A stretch of DNA of 64,000 nucleotides from Streptomyces achromogenes (GCF_030816715.1 NZ_JAUSYH010000001.1:930001-994000), one strand, 5' to 3'; positions 34,708-43,942 are shown, counted from the first letter of the stretch. Made by a program: numbers and translations. Notes: generated from the letters alone by a model not told the origin.

Positions 34708-37185
34708 GTGCACCACGCCACAGGACTGCCTGACAGGCACGTCAGACGGTTGGCGGCCCTGACCGCCCTGCTCATGGGACTGGCCCTGCTGACGGGCCGA
34801 GCGCTGTCCCCCGCGTACGCCGCCACCAGCACGGCGATCACCGTCGACGGTGCCAGCGCAGGACGCACCTTCGACGGCGTCGGCGCGATCAGCGGCGGCG
34901 GTGGCAACACCCGCCTCCTGGTCGACTACCCGGCCACCCAGCGCAACCAGATCCTGGACTACCTGTTCAAGCCCGGTTACGGCGCCGCCCTGCAGATCCT
35001 CAAGGTCGAGATCGGCGGCGACGTCAATTCCACCGACGGCTCCGAGATCAGCTTCGAGCACACGAAGGGCGACATCGACTGCGACGCCGGCTACGAGTGG
35101 TGGGCGATGGAGCAGGCCAAGGCCCGCAACCCCGGCATCAAGCTCTTCGCCCTGGCCTGGGGCGCCCCCGGCTGGATCGGAAACGGCGACTTCTACACGC
35201 AGGACGGCATCGACTACATGATCGACTGGCTGGGCTGCGCCAAGCAGCACGGCCTGTCCATCGACTACATCGGCGGCCGGAACGAGAAGACGTACAGCGC
35301 CTGGTTCTACCAGACCCTGAAGTCCGCCATGGCGGCGAACGGCTACGCCTCTACCAAGCTGGTCGGCGGCGACGAGACCGTCTGGAACATCGCCACCGGC
35401 ATGAAGAACAGCACCGCCCTGTACAACGCCGTGGACGTCGCCGGCGCGCACTATCCCTGCACGTACCAGTCCGCGATGACCACCTGTTCCTCCTCCGCCG
35501 ACGCCCAGTCGCTGGGCAAGCCGATCTGGGCCAGCGAGAACGGCTCGGAGAACGCCGAGACAGGGGCGGCCCCGGTCGCCCGCGCCATCAACCGCGGTTA
35601 CCTCGACGCCAAGATGAGCGCGTACATCAACTGGCCCATGGTGGCCTCCGACTACCAGAACCTCTTCTTCCACGACCAGGGCCTGGTCACCGCGAACCAG
35701 CCGTGGTCCGGCGCCTACAGCGTGTCCCGCACCGCCTGGTCCATCGCGCAGACCACGCAGTTCACCTCGCCCGGCTGGAAGTACCTCGACACCGCCTCCG
35801 GATACCTCGGCGGCGACCGTGCCAACGGCAGTTACGTCAGCTACGCCGCGCCCGACAAGAGCGCCTGGAGCACCGTCTACGAGACCCTGGACGCCACCGC
35901 GTCCCAGACGGTCACCTTCGACGTCGCCGGCGGCCTGCCCGGCGGCGCCCTGCACGTGTGGTCCACCGACCTGTCGCAGCCCGGCGGCGCCACCCCGCGC
36001 ATGCTGCGGGGCAGCGACCTGACCGCCGTCGGCGGCACGTACTCCCTCACCCTGGAACCCGGTCGGGTCTACACCGTGACCACCACCACCGGTCAGGGTG
36101 CCGGAACGACCACCCCGCCCGCCCGCAACCGGCTCTCCATGCCGTACTCGGACTCCTTCGCCGGATACGGCACCGGGCAGGAGGCGAGGTACTTCGCCTC
36201 GATGAACGGCGCCTTCCAGGCCGCCCCCTGCACCGGGGGCCGCAGCGGCCAGTGCCTGCGCCAGACCGCACCGATGAAGCCGATCATCTGGTGGGCGCCG
36301 GCCTCGAACGACATCCAGCCCTACACCCTCATGGGCGACGTGGGCTGGAGCAACTACACGGTCGGCTCCGACGTACTGCTGGAGAAGAGCGGCAGCTCCG
36401 CGGAGATTCTCGGCCGCGTGGGCACTCAATCGAAGTTCAGCACCGGGCTGAACGCCTACCACCTGCGCCTGTCCGACACCGGATCCTGGGCGTTGCTGAA
36501 GACCGGCACCACCGGCACCAACTCGTGGAACTGGACCACCCTGGCGAGTGGTTCGGTCACCGCGCCCGGCACGGGCACCTGGCACAAGCTGGCCCTGACC
36601 TTCCAGGACAGCACGATCACCGCCAAGATCGACGGGAGTACCGTCGGCGCGGTCACCGACACGAGCTACGGCGCGGGCCTGGCCGGCCTGGGCACGGCCG
36701 GCTACTACCCCGTCCAGTACTCCAACCTGTCCGTCACCCACGAATCCGTCCCGGACCTCTCAGGCACCTACAAGATCATCAGCGCCGGCAGCGGCAAGGC
36801 GCTCACCGCCTCCAACGGTGGAACCAGCGACGGCACGCCCGTCGTCCAGAAGACCGACGCGAACAGCGGAAGCCAGCAGTGGAAGCTGGCCTACACCAGC
36901 GCCGGCTACCTCACCGTCACAGGTGTCACCAGCGGCAAGGCCCTGGACATCAACGCAGCCTCCACCTGGCCCGGCGCCGGGCTGCAGCTGGGGACGTCCA
37001 ACGGGAGCGTCAGTCAGCAGTGGCTGATCGCCCCGGCCGGCAGCGGCACCTACACCATCGAGTCCCGTTCCAACGGGTACAAGGCGGACGTGTACAAGGC
37101 TCAGACCACCGACGGCACACCGATCGACCAGTGGTTCACCAACGGCAGCACCAACCAGCGATGGAAGCTGGTCAAGGTCTCGTGA
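34708..37185 (+). CDS. Secreted GH59-like (galactocerebrosidase/galactanase type) glycoside hydrolase with ricin-type lectin domain
   Basis: The 825-residue protein has a Sec signal (about 1-38, ending AYA) and a clan-A TIM-barrel catalytic domain (about 40-350). The acid/base is Glu193 in IGGRNEKTYS and the nucleophile Glu277 in WASENGSEN. A beta-sandwich region (about 350-470), a laminin-G/concanavalin-like domain (about 480-680) and a C-terminal ricin B-type domain (about 685-825; KIISAGSGKALTASNGG) follow. GH59 enzymes release beta-linked galactose, which fits an arabinogalactan role here. The GTG at 34708 has a perfect AGGAGG site. Confidence 0.87.
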   Translation: MHHATGLPDRHVRRLAALTALLMGLALLTGRALSPAYAATSTAITVDGASAGRTFDGVGAISGGGGNTRLLVDYPATQRNQILDYLFKPGYGAALQILKVEIGGDVNSTDGSEISFEHTKGDIDCDAGYEWWAMEQAKARNPGIKLFALAWGAPGWIGNGDFYTQDGIDYMIDWLGCAKQHGLSIDYIGGRNEKTYSAWFYQTLKSAMAANGYASTKLVGGDETVWNIATGMKNSTALYNAVDVAGAHYPCTYQSAMTTCSSSADAQSLGKPIWASENGSENAETGAAPVARAINRGYLDAKMSAYINWPMVASDYQNLFFHDQGLVTANQPWSGAYSVSRTAWSIAQTTQFTSPGWKYLDTASGYLGGDRANGSYVSYAAPDKSAWSTVYETLDATASQTVTFDVAGGLPGGALHVWSTDLSQPGGATPRMLRGSDLTAVGGTYSLTLEPGRVYTVTTTTGQGAGTTTPPARNRLSMPYSDSFAGYGTGQEARYFASMNGAFQAAPCTGGRSGQCLRQTAPMKPIIWWAPASNDIQPYTLMGDVGWSNYTVGSDVLLEKSGSSAEILGRVGTQSKFSTGLNAYHLRLSDTGSWALLKTGTTGTNSWNWTTLASGSVTAPGTGTWHKLALTFQDSTITAKIDGSTVGAVTDTSYGAGLAGLGTAGYYPVQYSNLSVTHESVPDLSGTYKIISAGSGKALTASNGGTSDGTPVVQKTDANSGSQQWKLAYTSAGYLTVTGVTSGKALDINAASTWPGAGLQLGTSNGSVSQQWLIAPAGSGTYTIESRSNGYKADVYKAQTTDGTPIDQWFTNGSTNQRWKLVKVS

Positions 37186-37208
37186 TCTGCTGAGCACCCG
37201 AGCGATCC

Positions 37209-37250
37209 CATGGGCGGGGCAGGTCCCCATCCCCGGCCTCCCCGCCCATG
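37209..37250 (+). terminator. Terminator hairpin of the GH59-like gene
   Basis: A perfect 11-bp inverted repeat CATGGGCGGGG/CCCCGCCCATG with a 20-base loop begins 24 bases after the stop codon. Confidence 0.6.
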
Positions 37251-37428
37251 CGCCAGGAACCTTGAGATCGGCCCGCGCTCCCGCGCCCGGCCGGAGGACG
37301 GGTACTCGAGCGGCCAGTGCACAGCGCCGTCCGAAGCAGACCGGCTGCCGCGCGGCCGGCTGTCGAGTGGTGCCGTCGGGTTCCGGCAGGGCCCTCCACA
37401 ACGCTTCCGCGTTCATCTGCTCGAAACC

Positions 37429-37478
37429 TTGACGCACACGATGCCCGCTGGGCACACTGCGCGGAATACGTTTTCCCA
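37429..37478 (+). promoter_or_regulatory. Promoter block shared by the GH59-like and beta-helix genes (copy 2)
   Basis: TTGACG (37429-37434) and the 29-base block (37450-37478) repeat the arrangement at 34539-34588; here the core is GGAATACGTTTTCC. It lies 278 bases before the beta-helix gene. The remaining parts of 37186-37756 hold the terminator of the GH59-like gene and no recognisable gene. Confidence 0.6.
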
Positions 37479-37756
37479 GCACGTCCGCCAGGACAAGCAC
37501 GAGGCTTCCAGACGGTCGGCTTCACCTCCGGGAGGGCACCTGTGACACCGGTAGCAAGGCACCTGAAGCCGCCGCCGATCTCTGCCCCCGACGGGGCATG
37601 TCCGGCCGGACCGGTTCCCATGTCGTCGGGCACCCGTTGGTGCGTCCACCGCACGGTCCCGAACTGTCCGCGCCCCGGGGCGTTAGGCGACGTCTCGACT
37701 GAAGGCGCCACGACAGGAGCCAGTACCTCACCACCGAAGACGACAAGAAGAGGACC

Positions 37757-40030
37757 ATGACCGTCAACCGAAGACTTGTGTCACAAGCAACAGCCGCCGC
37801 ACTGTGCGCCCTGGCAGTCGTGCTCGCGTCGATCGTGCTCGTACCCGCGCAGCGGGCCTTCGCCGCGGGCACCACGTACTTCGTGAGCGCGAACGGCAGC
37901 GACGGCAACGCCGGAACCAGCAGCAGCGCGCCCTGGCGCTCGCTGAGCAAGGTGAACGCGACGACGTTCCAGCCCGGCGACATCATTCGCTTCGAGGCCG
38001 GTGACAGCTGGACCGGACAGCTCTGGCCGAAGGGGTCCGGCGTCGACGGCTCCCCGATCGCCATCGACAGCTACGGAACGGGCGCCAAGCCGAAGATCGC
38101 CGGCCAGGGCACCGTCGCCGACGCGGTGCGGCTGAACAACCAGCAGTACTGGGAGATCCGCAACCTCGACGTGTCGAACGCGGTACCCACCGGGACGACA
38201 GACGGTTCGAAGCTCGGCGACTTCCGCGGCATCGGCGTGCACGGTGACAACGGCCAAACCCTGCACCACTTCGTGATCGACTCGGTCGACGTGCACGACG
38301 TCACCGGCGAGGTCAAGTGGGTCGGCGGCAGCACCGCCGACAACAAGCCGGGTATTTCCTTCGCGCAGGGCTGGGACCGCTCGAAGGACACCGGCGGCAT
38401 CGCCTTCCTCACCGGGGTCCAGGACATCACCGCGCCCGGCGCCCCCACGGTGCTCGACGGCATCACCGTGGAGAACTCCACCATCAAGAACACCTCGTTC
38501 AGCGGGATCGTCACGAAGCAGTACGCCGGCGACGCGCCCGGTGCCGTCTTCACCGGCTGGGGCAAGCGCGCCACGGCCACCGACCCCGCCTACACGCCGT
38601 ACACCGACGTCACGTTCCGCGGCAACTACATCACTCAGGCGAACACCCCCTACGGCTGCAACGGCATCTACCTCACCGGCGTCCGGGGCGGACTCGTCGA
38701 GGGCAACGTGATCGACCGAGTCGGCGTCTCCGGCGTCGAGACCAACATGGCCGACAACGTCACCGTCCAGCACAACGAGATCATGGGCACCCACCTCTCC
38801 TCGGGCGGTGCCGACCAGAACGCCCTGGACCCCGACATCGGCACCACCAACCAGGTGTTCCAGTACAACTACCTCCACGACAACGGCGACGGCATCCTGC
38901 TGTGCGCGTGCAACTCCGCGGTCAAGTTCGGCAGCGTGGTGCTCCGCTACAACGTCATCACCGGCAGCACGCGGTGGAACATCCACATGTCGCAGCAGAG
39001 CGGCACGGTGGCGAACATCTACAACAACACCATCGCCAACACCAATTCGCAGAACATGGTGACCGGCGGTGTCTCCGGCAAGGCGACGTTCACCAACAAC
39101 CTGTTCGTCTCCAGTCAGTCCGCCCCCCAGTTCATACAACCGTCGAGCATCACCTACAACAACAACGGTTACTCGTCCAACCTGACAAGTCGGCCCGCGT
39201 CCGACGTGAACGCCGTGGTCGGGGCTCCGCAGTTCGTGAACGCCGCCGTCACGGGGCCCTACGGCGACGAGAACGGCCCGAGGCTCGACACGGCGGCGAA
39301 CTTCGCGCTCCAGTCGGGATCGGTGTTCGTCGACGCCGGAGCCACAGTCACCGGCAACGGCGGCCTCGACTACGCCGGGGCGACCGTGCCGATCGGGAAC
39401 GGTCCGGAGATCGGTGCCTTCGAACGCGGCGCGCCCGACATCGCGTTCACGGACACGTTCGACGGCCTGGCGACGGGCGCTCTCGCCAACGGGACCGACG
39501 GATGGCGAGTCATCTCGACCAACAACGACGTCTCCGTGGTGGAAACGCCGTCCGCCACCGACAAGAGCGTCCGGCTGACCCGCACCATCGAAGGCGGCGG
39601 GACCGACGGAACCAACCTCGCCCGGCTCTTCAGCACCCCGATGCAGGGCGTGGTGACCATCGACACGCAGGTCATGCGCAACGACACCCAAGCCGGGTGG
39701 TTCGGGCTGCCCTACGTGTACAACGCCGGCGGCGCCCCGGCCGTCAGCGTCGCCTTCGCCCGCGGCCAGATCCACGCGTACAAGGGAACCACGGACACGG
39801 TGATCGGTACGTACACCAACGGCAAGTGGTACCGGGTCACGCTCACCGTGGACACCGTGAACCAACGCTTCGACCTGGACATCGACGGCCACCGCATGGT
39901 GACCGATGCCGCGTTCCGCACCTCGATGCCGGGGATCGCGAAGGTCGCGTGGTACTCGAACGGGGGCGAGCGCGGGGCGGTGCACGTGGACGACGTCCGG
40001 ATCTCGCGCGGCACCGGATTCGGCCAGTGA
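37757..40030 (+). CDS. Secreted right-handed parallel beta-helix protein (pectate-lyase-like) with C-terminal sugar-binding-type domain
   Basis: The 757-residue protein has a Sec signal (about 1-36, cleavage AFA) and a start typical of beta-helix enzymes (TTYFVSANGSDGNAGTSSSA). Many beta-helix coils follow (NTPYGCNGIYLTGVRGGLVE, VTVQHNEIMGTH, TNQVFQYNYLHDNGDGILLC) to about residue 560. A beta-sandwich domain of concanavalin/LamG type makes up about 565-757 (TFDGLATGALANGTDGWRVI). It is probably a polysaccharide lyase or glycoside hydrolase acting on plant glycans. I cannot assign a CAZy family with certainty. An AGAAGAGGA site precedes the ATG. Confidence 0.8.
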   Translation: MTVNRRLVSQATAAALCALAVVLASIVLVPAQRAFAAGTTYFVSANGSDGNAGTSSSAPWRSLSKVNATTFQPGDIIRFEAGDSWTGQLWPKGSGVDGSPIAIDSYGTGAKPKIAGQGTVADAVRLNNQQYWEIRNLDVSNAVPTGTTDGSKLGDFRGIGVHGDNGQTLHHFVIDSVDVHDVTGEVKWVGGSTADNKPGISFAQGWDRSKDTGGIAFLTGVQDITAPGAPTVLDGITVENSTIKNTSFSGIVTKQYAGDAPGAVFTGWGKRATATDPAYTPYTDVTFRGNYITQANTPYGCNGIYLTGVRGGLVEGNVIDRVGVSGVETNMADNVTVQHNEIMGTHLSSGGADQNALDPDIGTTNQVFQYNYLHDNGDGILLCACNSAVKFGSVVLRYNVITGSTRWNIHMSQQSGTVANIYNNTIANTNSQNMVTGGVSGKATFTNNLFVSSQSAPQFIQPSSITYNNNGYSSNLTSRPASDVNAVVGAPQFVNAAVTGPYGDENGPRLDTAANFALQSGSVFVDAGATVTGNGGLDYAGATVPIGNGPEIGAFERGAPDIAFTDTFDGLATGALANGTDGWRVISTNNDVSVVETPSATDKSVRLTRTIEGGGTDGTNLARLFSTPMQGVVTIDTQVMRNDTQAGWFGLPYVYNAGGAPAVSVAFARGQIHAYKGTTDTVIGTYTNGKWYRVTLTVDTVNQRFDLDIDGHRMVTDAAFRTSMPGIAKVAWYSNGGERGAVHVDDVRISRGTGFGQ

Positions 40031-40081
40031 AAGCCAGGGCCAGTCTGGTGGCGTGAGCATTTCGGTAAGTGTGCCGATCCA

Positions 40082-40093
40082 GTAAGCGCTTCC
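40082..40093. promoter_or_regulatory. LacI-like palindrome GTAAGCGCTTCC (left of the SGNH gene)
   Basis: GTAAGCGCTTCC has the perfect core AAGCGCTT and matches, in opposite orientation, the site at 40924-40935. It lies beyond the 3' end of the beta-helix gene and before the bidirectional terminator, with no promoter obviously attached. It may be an auxiliary operator or a relic. Confidence 0.4.
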
Positions 40094-40138
40094 TCTCGGC
40101 CATGATGCTCGGCTCAGGCTGACGTCATGGAAATGAAG

Positions 40139-40180
40139 AATCGGATCTGCCTGGCCGATATCGGCCAGGCAGATCCGATT
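40139..40180. terminator. Perfect 42-bp palindrome between convergent genes
   Basis: The left arm begins AATCGGATCTGCC and the right arm ends GGCAGATCCGATT, with the two arms meeting at GATATC, so 21 bp pair without mismatch. It stands between the rightward beta-helix gene and the leftward SGNH gene and should terminate transcription from both sides. Confidence 0.7.
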
Positions 40181-40189
40181 GCCGACTGA

Positions 40190-40834
40190 TCAACGTGAGG
40201 AAATCTTCTGCAGCGTCTCGCTCACCACCGGCACATAGAAAGTGGTGACACCCGCCTCGTTGGGATGTGTTCCCGATCCCTCAGTGCCAGGGAATCCGTT
40301 GGCCAGGCCGTCGAATGTGTATTTCGCACGCTGGGTGTCATCACGCGTGTCGAACGTGGTCTCCCCGAAGACGTCGGCAACGGCGATGTCCCACTTGCGG
40401 CAGGCTTCCAGGGTCGCCTCGCGCAGCGCCACCTGAGTGTCCCAGTCCCGCGAACCGAGCTTGTGGGCGGCTACGTACACGGTGCGGGCGGTCGGCCATT
40501 TCCGCTCCATGGCCTGCAGCGTCTTCTCAAACTCTTCGGCGTAGCCACCGAGTGTGTACGCACGGTCCCGGAAAATGGACTGCGCGTCGTTGGTGCCTCC
40601 GTCGAAGATGACGAAGTCCGGCGCGTCGTCGGTCGCTTGCTCGACCTGCGTGAGTATCTGCCCTCCGGACGCATGCGGGTCGGCGCCTATGGTCGCGCCG
40701 TTCCGGGCGAACTTGGTGAGGGCCATGCCCTCGCGCTCTGCGACCACGTCCACAAAACTGTGCGGATACACATGTCCGTACACAATACTGTCGCCGAAGG
40801 CATAGACGCTCTTGCCTGCCAACCCATTGCCCAC
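40190..40834 (-). CDS. Intracellular SGNH/GDSL-family hydrolase
   Basis: The 214-residue protein without a signal peptide has the SGNH blocks: Ser16 in YAFGDSIVYGH, Gly in ARNGATIGAD, Asn in FDGGTNDAQS and His in GSGTHPNEAG. The usual Asp three residues before that His appears to be Ser. Such enzymes deacetylate sugars or oligosaccharides in the cytosol. The GTG at 40834 has an AAGGAGG site; the longer frame extends through the operator and is rejected. It is divergent from the cupin gene, with a LacI-type palindrome between. Confidence 0.85.
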   Translation of the reverse strand: MGNGLAGKSVYAFGDSIVYGHVYPHSFVDVVAEREGMALTKFARNGATIGADPHASGGQILTQVEQATDDAPDFVIFDGGTNDAQSIFRDRAYTLGGYAEEFEKTLQAMERKWPTARTVYVAAHKLGSRDWDTQVALREATLEACRKWDIAVADVFGETTFDTRDDTQRAKYTFDGLANGFPGTEGSGTHPNEAGVTTFYVPVVSETLQKISSR

Positions 40835-40923
40835 ATCGTCCTCCTTGCGGCTTCGCCATTCGGGTCTGATGTTAGACGGAACATTGACCAGTTGGGCGAC
40901 CGGCACGTAAATTAAGGGGGACA

Positions 40924-40935
40924 GAAAGCGCTTAC
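40924..40935. promoter_or_regulatory. LacI-like operator between the SGNH and cupin genes
   Basis: GAAAGCGCTTAC contains the perfect core AAGCGCTT and overlaps a possible cupin -10 (TACTAT, 40933-40938). On the other strand it would cover the -35 region of the SGNH gene, for which TTAATT is a possible -10. This is a good position for repression of both genes. Confidence 0.5.
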
Positions 40936-40963
40936 TATATGGAACTGGAGTGTTGACACGCAC

Positions 40964-41674
40964 ATGAGCACCACCAACACCGGATTGCCCGGGGGCGTCG
41001 CCATCTCGCATCTGTCGGTGTACGACTGGCCTGCCGCCGACGGGGCGTGCGGCGGCACGCCTCACATGCACCTGGCGTGTTCAGAGGCCTACGTCGTCAC
41101 CGGCGGACGCGGGGCCGTGCAGACGCTGACCGCTTCCGGGTACGAGGTCACTCCGCTCGAGGCCGGCACGGTCGCCTGGTTCACGCCGGGCACCATCCAC
41201 CGGCTGGTCAACGAGGGTGATCTGCGGATCACCGTTCTGATGCAGAACAGCGGGCTGCCGGAGGCGGGGGACGCGGTCCTCACGCTGCCCCCGGAGTACC
41301 TGAAGGATCCGCAGACGTACGCCCGTGCCACCGCCATCCCGGCCGACGCGCCCGAGGAGGAGCAGGAGCGCGTCGCCCGGGCCCGGCGGGACCTCGCCCT
41401 GGAGGGATACCGGGCACTTCGGGAGGCCGAGGGGCCACATGCCCTGGCCGCGTTCCACCGTGCCGCCGCCGCGCTGGTACGGCCCCGCATCGCCGAGTGG
41501 CGCGAGCGGTGGCGACAAGGTGCCGAGGCCTCCGCCGCGGCCACTGCTACGCAGCTCGACTGGCTGGAACGGGGGGAGTCCCCCCACCTCGCAGATGCCG
41601 CCGTGAGCTCCGAACAGCCGTCTGCCCGAGGGAAGTTCGGCATGTGCGGTCGGCTTGACGTCTACGCGAACTGA
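40964..41674 (+). CDS. Cupin-domain protein
   Basis: The 236-residue protein has a cupin barrel in its first ~115 residues. The metal-type motif is GGTPHMHLACSEAYVVTGGRG and the second motif TVAWFTPGTIHRLVNEGDLR. A helical C-terminal half (about 120-220) has no recognised domain. Cupins of this layout occur in sugar catabolic clusters as isomerases or small-molecule binders; the function here is unknown. The ribosome site is weak (GGAG 13 bases upstream). It is divergent from the SGNH esterase. Confidence 0.75.
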   Translation: MSTTNTGLPGGVAISHLSVYDWPAADGACGGTPHMHLACSEAYVVTGGRGAVQTLTASGYEVTPLEAGTVAWFTPGTIHRLVNEGDLRITVLMQNSGLPEAGDAVLTLPPEYLKDPQTYARATAIPADAPEEEQERVARARRDLALEGYRALREAEGPHALAAFHRAAAALVRPRIAEWRERWRQGAEASAAATATQLDWLERGESPHLADAAVSSEQPSARGKFGMCGRLDVYAN

Positions 41675-41716
41675 GGGCGATGCGCACCTGAGGAAGCGCG
41701 GCGTGCGCGGCCGGTT

Positions 41717-41740
41717 CGGCCCGCACCCAAGGCCGGGCCG
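41717..41740. terminator. Hairpin between convergent cupin and LacI genes
   Basis: CGGCCCG and CGGGCCG enclose a 10-base loop in the 128-bp convergent gap. The stem is short; this is a modest candidate for a bidirectional terminator. Confidence 0.35.
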
Positions 41741-41802
41741 GACGGGCGGTGCAGGGACGGGGGACGGAGACGGTCCGCCCGCTCCGCGCCCACCCGGGCC
41801 GG

Positions 41803-42837
41803 TCACCGCCTGCGGCTGAGACGCCCGGCCGCAGGCGGCTCGGCCGTCGACTCCCGCCAGACGATCCGGAACAGGGAGCCCTCGGTCGTCTCGGGCGCGC
41901 TGCCCCTCAGACCCGCGATCAGCTTGGCCATGGCCGTACTGCCCAGTTGTTCGAGCTCCACGTCGACGGTGGTCAGGGACGGGGTCATGAACTGCCCGAC
42001 CCCGGCGTTGTCCCAACCGGTCACGCTGAGGTCGCCAGGCACGTCCCAGCCGCGCTCCCGGGCGCCCCGGACGACGCCGGCGGCGACGAGGTCATTGGCC
42101 GCGATCACCGCGGTCGGCCGCGCATGACTCGGGAGCATCCGTATCGCTTGGATGCCGGAGTCTCCCGACCAGTCTCCGTCGAAGACTCCGACGGACTCGA
42201 CCCCGAGGCGTTCGACGGTGTCCAGATAGCTCTGCTTGCGCGCCCTGGCGGAGGCGAACTGAGTGTCGCCCGCCACATGGAGGAACCGGGAGTGACCGAG
42301 CGCCGCCAAGTGCTCGATCATCCGCACCAGGGGCGTGGCGTCGGCCAGTTGCCCGATGCCGCGCATCTCGTCGTCGAAGTCGGCCGAGATCACCACGGCC
42401 GTCCTCTGGTGCAGTTTGCTCTCCACGGCGGGAAGCACGGGGGCGAGGGAGAGGAGGCCCTCGTACTGTCCCGAGTCGGCGAGCTCCAGCAGGCGGTCGC
42501 TCCTCGCGCGTACGCCGCCCCCGGCGCTCACGACATCCACGAAAAACCCTGCGGCCTGCGCCGTCGCGCTGGCGCCCGCCAGCATGCGTGAGGGGTTGAA
42601 GGCCATGGCGGGCATGAGGATCGCCAGCCGTCCGGTCTTCCGCGTGCGCATCGACCGCGCCACCAGGTTGGGACGGTAGTCCAGGTCCCGTATGGCCTTC
42701 TCCACGCGTTCCAGGGTCGCGGGCTTCAGCCCGCCGTTGAACCGCAGATACCGCGACACCGTCTGGGGTGACACACCCGCGAGCCGCGCCACATCGGTGA
42801 TCGTAGGCCGTCGTCGCGCCGCGTCAGCGCCATCCAT
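41803..42837 (-). CDS. LacI-family repressor of the adjacent sugar ABC importer
   Basis: The 344-residue protein has the LacI helix-turn-helix PTITDVARLAGVSPQTVSRY (about 11-30) and a sugar-binding domain ending SVTGWDNAGVGQFMTPSLTT. The ATG at 42837 is chosen over a TTG 24 bases upstream. It is divergent from the permease/binding-protein operon, with two operator copies in between, so it almost certainly controls that operon and itself. A related site before the GH53 gene at 55863 suggests a wider role. Confidence 0.92.
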   Translation of the reverse strand: MDGADAARRRPTITDVARLAGVSPQTVSRYLRFNGGLKPATLERVEKAIRDLDYRPNLVARSMRTRKTGRLAILMPAMAFNPSRMLAGASATAQAAGFFVDVVSAGGGVRARSDRLLELADSGQYEGLLSLAPVLPAVESKLHQRTAVVISADFDDEMRGIGQLADATPLVRMIEHLAALGHSRFLHVAGDTQFASARARKQSYLDTVERLGVESVGVFDGDWSGDSGIQAIRMLPSHARPTAVIAANDLVAAGVVRGARERGWDVPGDLSVTGWDNAGVGQFMTPSLTTVDVELEQLGSTAMAKLIAGLRGSAPETTEGSLFRIVWRESTAEPPAAGRLSRRR

Positions 42838-42890
42838 CCGCTTCCCCCACCCTTTCGCCAACGTTCGGTGAAGTCAGAGACTACACACTC

Positions 42891-42952
42891 TTGACGCAAA
42901 AAGTGATCGTTCACTATGGTCCTCGCAACCCACAAAGTGAACGATCACTTTT
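42891..42952 (+). promoter_or_regulatory. Importer promoter with paired LacI operators
   Basis: TTGACG (42891-42896), 18 bases, TATGGT (42915-42920) forms a promoter. Operators AGTGATCGTTCACT (42902-42915) and AGTGAACGATCACT (42936-42949) are exact reverse complements of each other, and each is itself a near-palindrome. With flanking A/T bases they make a perfect 17-bp inverted repeat (42899-42915 with 42936-42952). The first operator covers the spacer and -10; the second lies just after the likely transcription start. Confidence 0.8.
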
Positions 42953-43021
42953 CGGGGACGCGTGGCCCGGGACGGGCCCGCACCACTGTGTGCCGATGCC
43001 GCCGCTCAAGGGAGCAGTGCC

Positions 43022-43942
43022 GTGAGCTCCATCAACGAACTACGCCGGCTGCGCGGGTCCCAACGGGGCGCGCGACAGCAGAACAAGGCGGCGTTCCTCT
43101 TCCTACTGCCATGGTTCGTCGGGCTCTTCGGGATCACTCTCGGCCCGATGCTGGCCTCGCTGTACCTCAGCTTCACCAAGTACAACCTGCTGCAGCCGCC
43201 GCAGTTCAACGGAGTCGAGAACTGGACGCGCATGCTCGACGACGAGCGTCTGCACAAGTCGCTCGAAGTGACGTTCAGCTACGTCCTCGTCTCCGTCCCG
43301 TTGCAGCTGGCGATGGCCCTCGGTCTCGCCTTGGTGCTGGACAAGGGAGTGCGGGGACTTGCCTTCTACCGCTCCGTCTTCTACCTGCCGTCACTGATCG
43401 GCGGCAGCGTGGCGATCGCCGTGCTGTGGCGCGCGATGTTCGGGACCAACGGCTTGGTCAACGAGGCCCTGGCCCTCGTCGGTGTCCAGGGGCAGGGCTG
43501 GATCTCGGAGCCGGGAACGGCGCTGTCGACCCTCGTCGTCCTGAACGTCTGGACCTTCGGCTCACCCATGGTGATCTTCCTCGCCGGGCTGCGGCAGATT
43601 CCGACCTCCCTCTACGAGGCGGCCTCCGTCGACGGCGCGAAGCGCTGGCGCCAGTTCCGCAGCATCACCATTCCGCTGCTGACACCCATCATCTTCTTCA
43701 ACCTGGTGCTGCAGATCATCCACGCCTTCCAGACCTTCACCCAGGCCTTCGTGGTCTCCGGCGGTACCGGAGGGCCCGCCGACTCCACCCTCTTCTTCTC
43801 GCTGTACCTGTACCAGCGCGGGTTCGGCCACTTCGACATGGGTTACGCGTCCGCGCTCGCGTGGGTCCTGCTCCTCATCGTCGCGGCCTTCACCGCCGTC
43901 AACTTCTGGGCCTCAAAGTACTGGGTGTTCTACGATGACTGA
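43022..43942 (+). CDS. Sugar ABC transporter permease (MalF-like)
   Basis: The 306-residue membrane protein has about six helices and the permease EAA loop YEAASVDGAKRWRQFRSITI. The GTG at 43022 follows GGGAG and gives a short hydrophilic lead before the first helix (AAFLFLLPWFVGLFGITLGP). A longer frame from 42962 would extend into the operator. It overlaps the next permease gene by 8 bp. A dedicated ATPase gene is absent, so a shared MsiK-type ATPase elsewhere is likely, as in other streptomycete sugar importers. Confidence 0.92.
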   Translation: MSSINELRRLRGSQRGARQQNKAAFLFLLPWFVGLFGITLGPMLASLYLSFTKYNLLQPPQFNGVENWTRMLDDERLHKSLEVTFSYVLVSVPLQLAMALGLALVLDKGVRGLAFYRSVFYLPSLIGGSVAIAVLWRAMFGTNGLVNEALALVGVQGQGWISEPGTALSTLVVLNVWTFGSPMVIFLAGLRQIPTSLYEAASVDGAKRWRQFRSITIPLLTPIIFFNLVLQIIHAFQTFTQAFVVSGGTGGPADSTLFFSLYLYQRGFGHFDMGYASALAWVLLLIVAAFTAVNFWASKYWVFYDD

